Source of the DNA: Sitta carolinensis
Taxonomy: Eukaryota > Chordata > Aves > Passeriformes > Sittidae
NCBI GenBank assembly: GCA_032173965.1
Contig: CM063287.1
Location: 8,127,859-8,191,858, forward strand
Direction: 5' to 3'
Length of the DNA: 64,000 bases
Shown here: positions 63,622 to 64,000 of the stretch, in pieces
How positions within the stretch are numbered: position 1 is the stretch's first letter
Layout of the letters: each line of letters begins with the position of its first letter
Position numbers and translations under genes: made by a program
The notes under the pieces: model-generated
Told to the model about the DNA's origin: nothing
The model's input: only the letters and a program-made list of their open reading frames with translations
Database searches by the model: none

Positions 63622-64000
63622 CATAAAAACTTAAGAGCAAGAACAAATTTATTATAATAAAAGCAAAATGTAAAAGACTGTTGTATTCTCTATCACTGAA
63701 GTCCAGAAAGAGTAAGTCACATAAAAAGGAAGGTTGAAGCATAAGTCTTATGTTATAAAGTGAGAATTCCAGAATTCTCTCCAGGTCCTACCATCCTCCC
63801 TCCTAATTAGAAAGAAACCTGAACGAGACAGTCTCCTTCCTAGCTACAGAAACCCAAGATTAAATGGTAACTTCTTTGTTTACCTAAACCAACGTACTGG
63901 CCAGTTTTAGGCTTACCCGAGTTCCACTATTACTGCATGCATTACAACACAACTGTATCAAACAGTTCTGCTCCATCCCTTCCCTTTAAACAAAACAAAC

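Larger units (their letters stand above)
60445..64000. other. AT-rich non-coding stretch
   Basis: The + frame 60287-60847 (186 codons) is open but unrecognised and partly overlaps the minus-strand exon candidate. Beyond it there are only short frames. T17 at 63351 and A15 at 63607 are the only structured tracts. Confidence 0.55.

Overview
This window reads as vertebrate nuclear DNA from a gene-poor stretch, either intergenic or inside a very large intron. It is AT-rich almost throughout. I found no bacterial-style operons, CRISPR array, tRNA or rRNA gene, and no protein-coding gene I can name. Every long open frame is short (the largest is 197 codons), and no translation resembles a protein family I recognise. 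The likeliest source is a bird or another sauropsid. The supporting signs are low interspersed-repeat density, no L1 or Alu-like sequence, two decayed MIR-like SINE relics, one CpG-rich retroviral-type LTR, and short A/T homopolymers and microsatellites. This placement is inference. I could not find a clear CR1 element, which most bird windows of this size would contain.

Layout. At 1-827 the DNA is AT-rich with one strong G-quadruplex motif at 374-402. At 828-1452 a GC-richer patch carries the longest open frame. From 1453 to 16595 the sequence is plain AT-rich non-coding DNA with small tandem duplications and microsatellites. At 16596-16782 there is an abrupt CpG-dense island of about 190 bp. 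From 16783 to 33690 there is more AT-rich DNA holding two MIR-like relics (about 20033-20102 and 32275-32345), a long A-tract and an RFX X-box-like site at 32054. At 33691-34990 lies the most distinctive block, a GC-rich region holding an LTR-like sequence at about 34188-34685 with its own TATA-like box and poly(A) signal, followed by a CpG-dense flank. At 35161 and 36978 two diverged copies of an unidentified repeat lie in the same orientation. At 39460-39690 there is a nearly pure A/T tract. At 40937 there is a palindromic RFX X-box. From 41 kb to the end the sequence is ordinary AT-rich DNA with a few splice-site-bounded open segments that might be exons, and a 27-base T-run at 56186.

No set of genes working together can be described. 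Anything functional here is more likely to be regulatory: the CpG island, the X-boxes, the G-quadruplex motif, the LTR promoter, or unannotated exons of a long gene or lncRNA. The candidate exons are listed at low confidence because strong splice-site pairs around short open frames also arise by chance in 64 kb.
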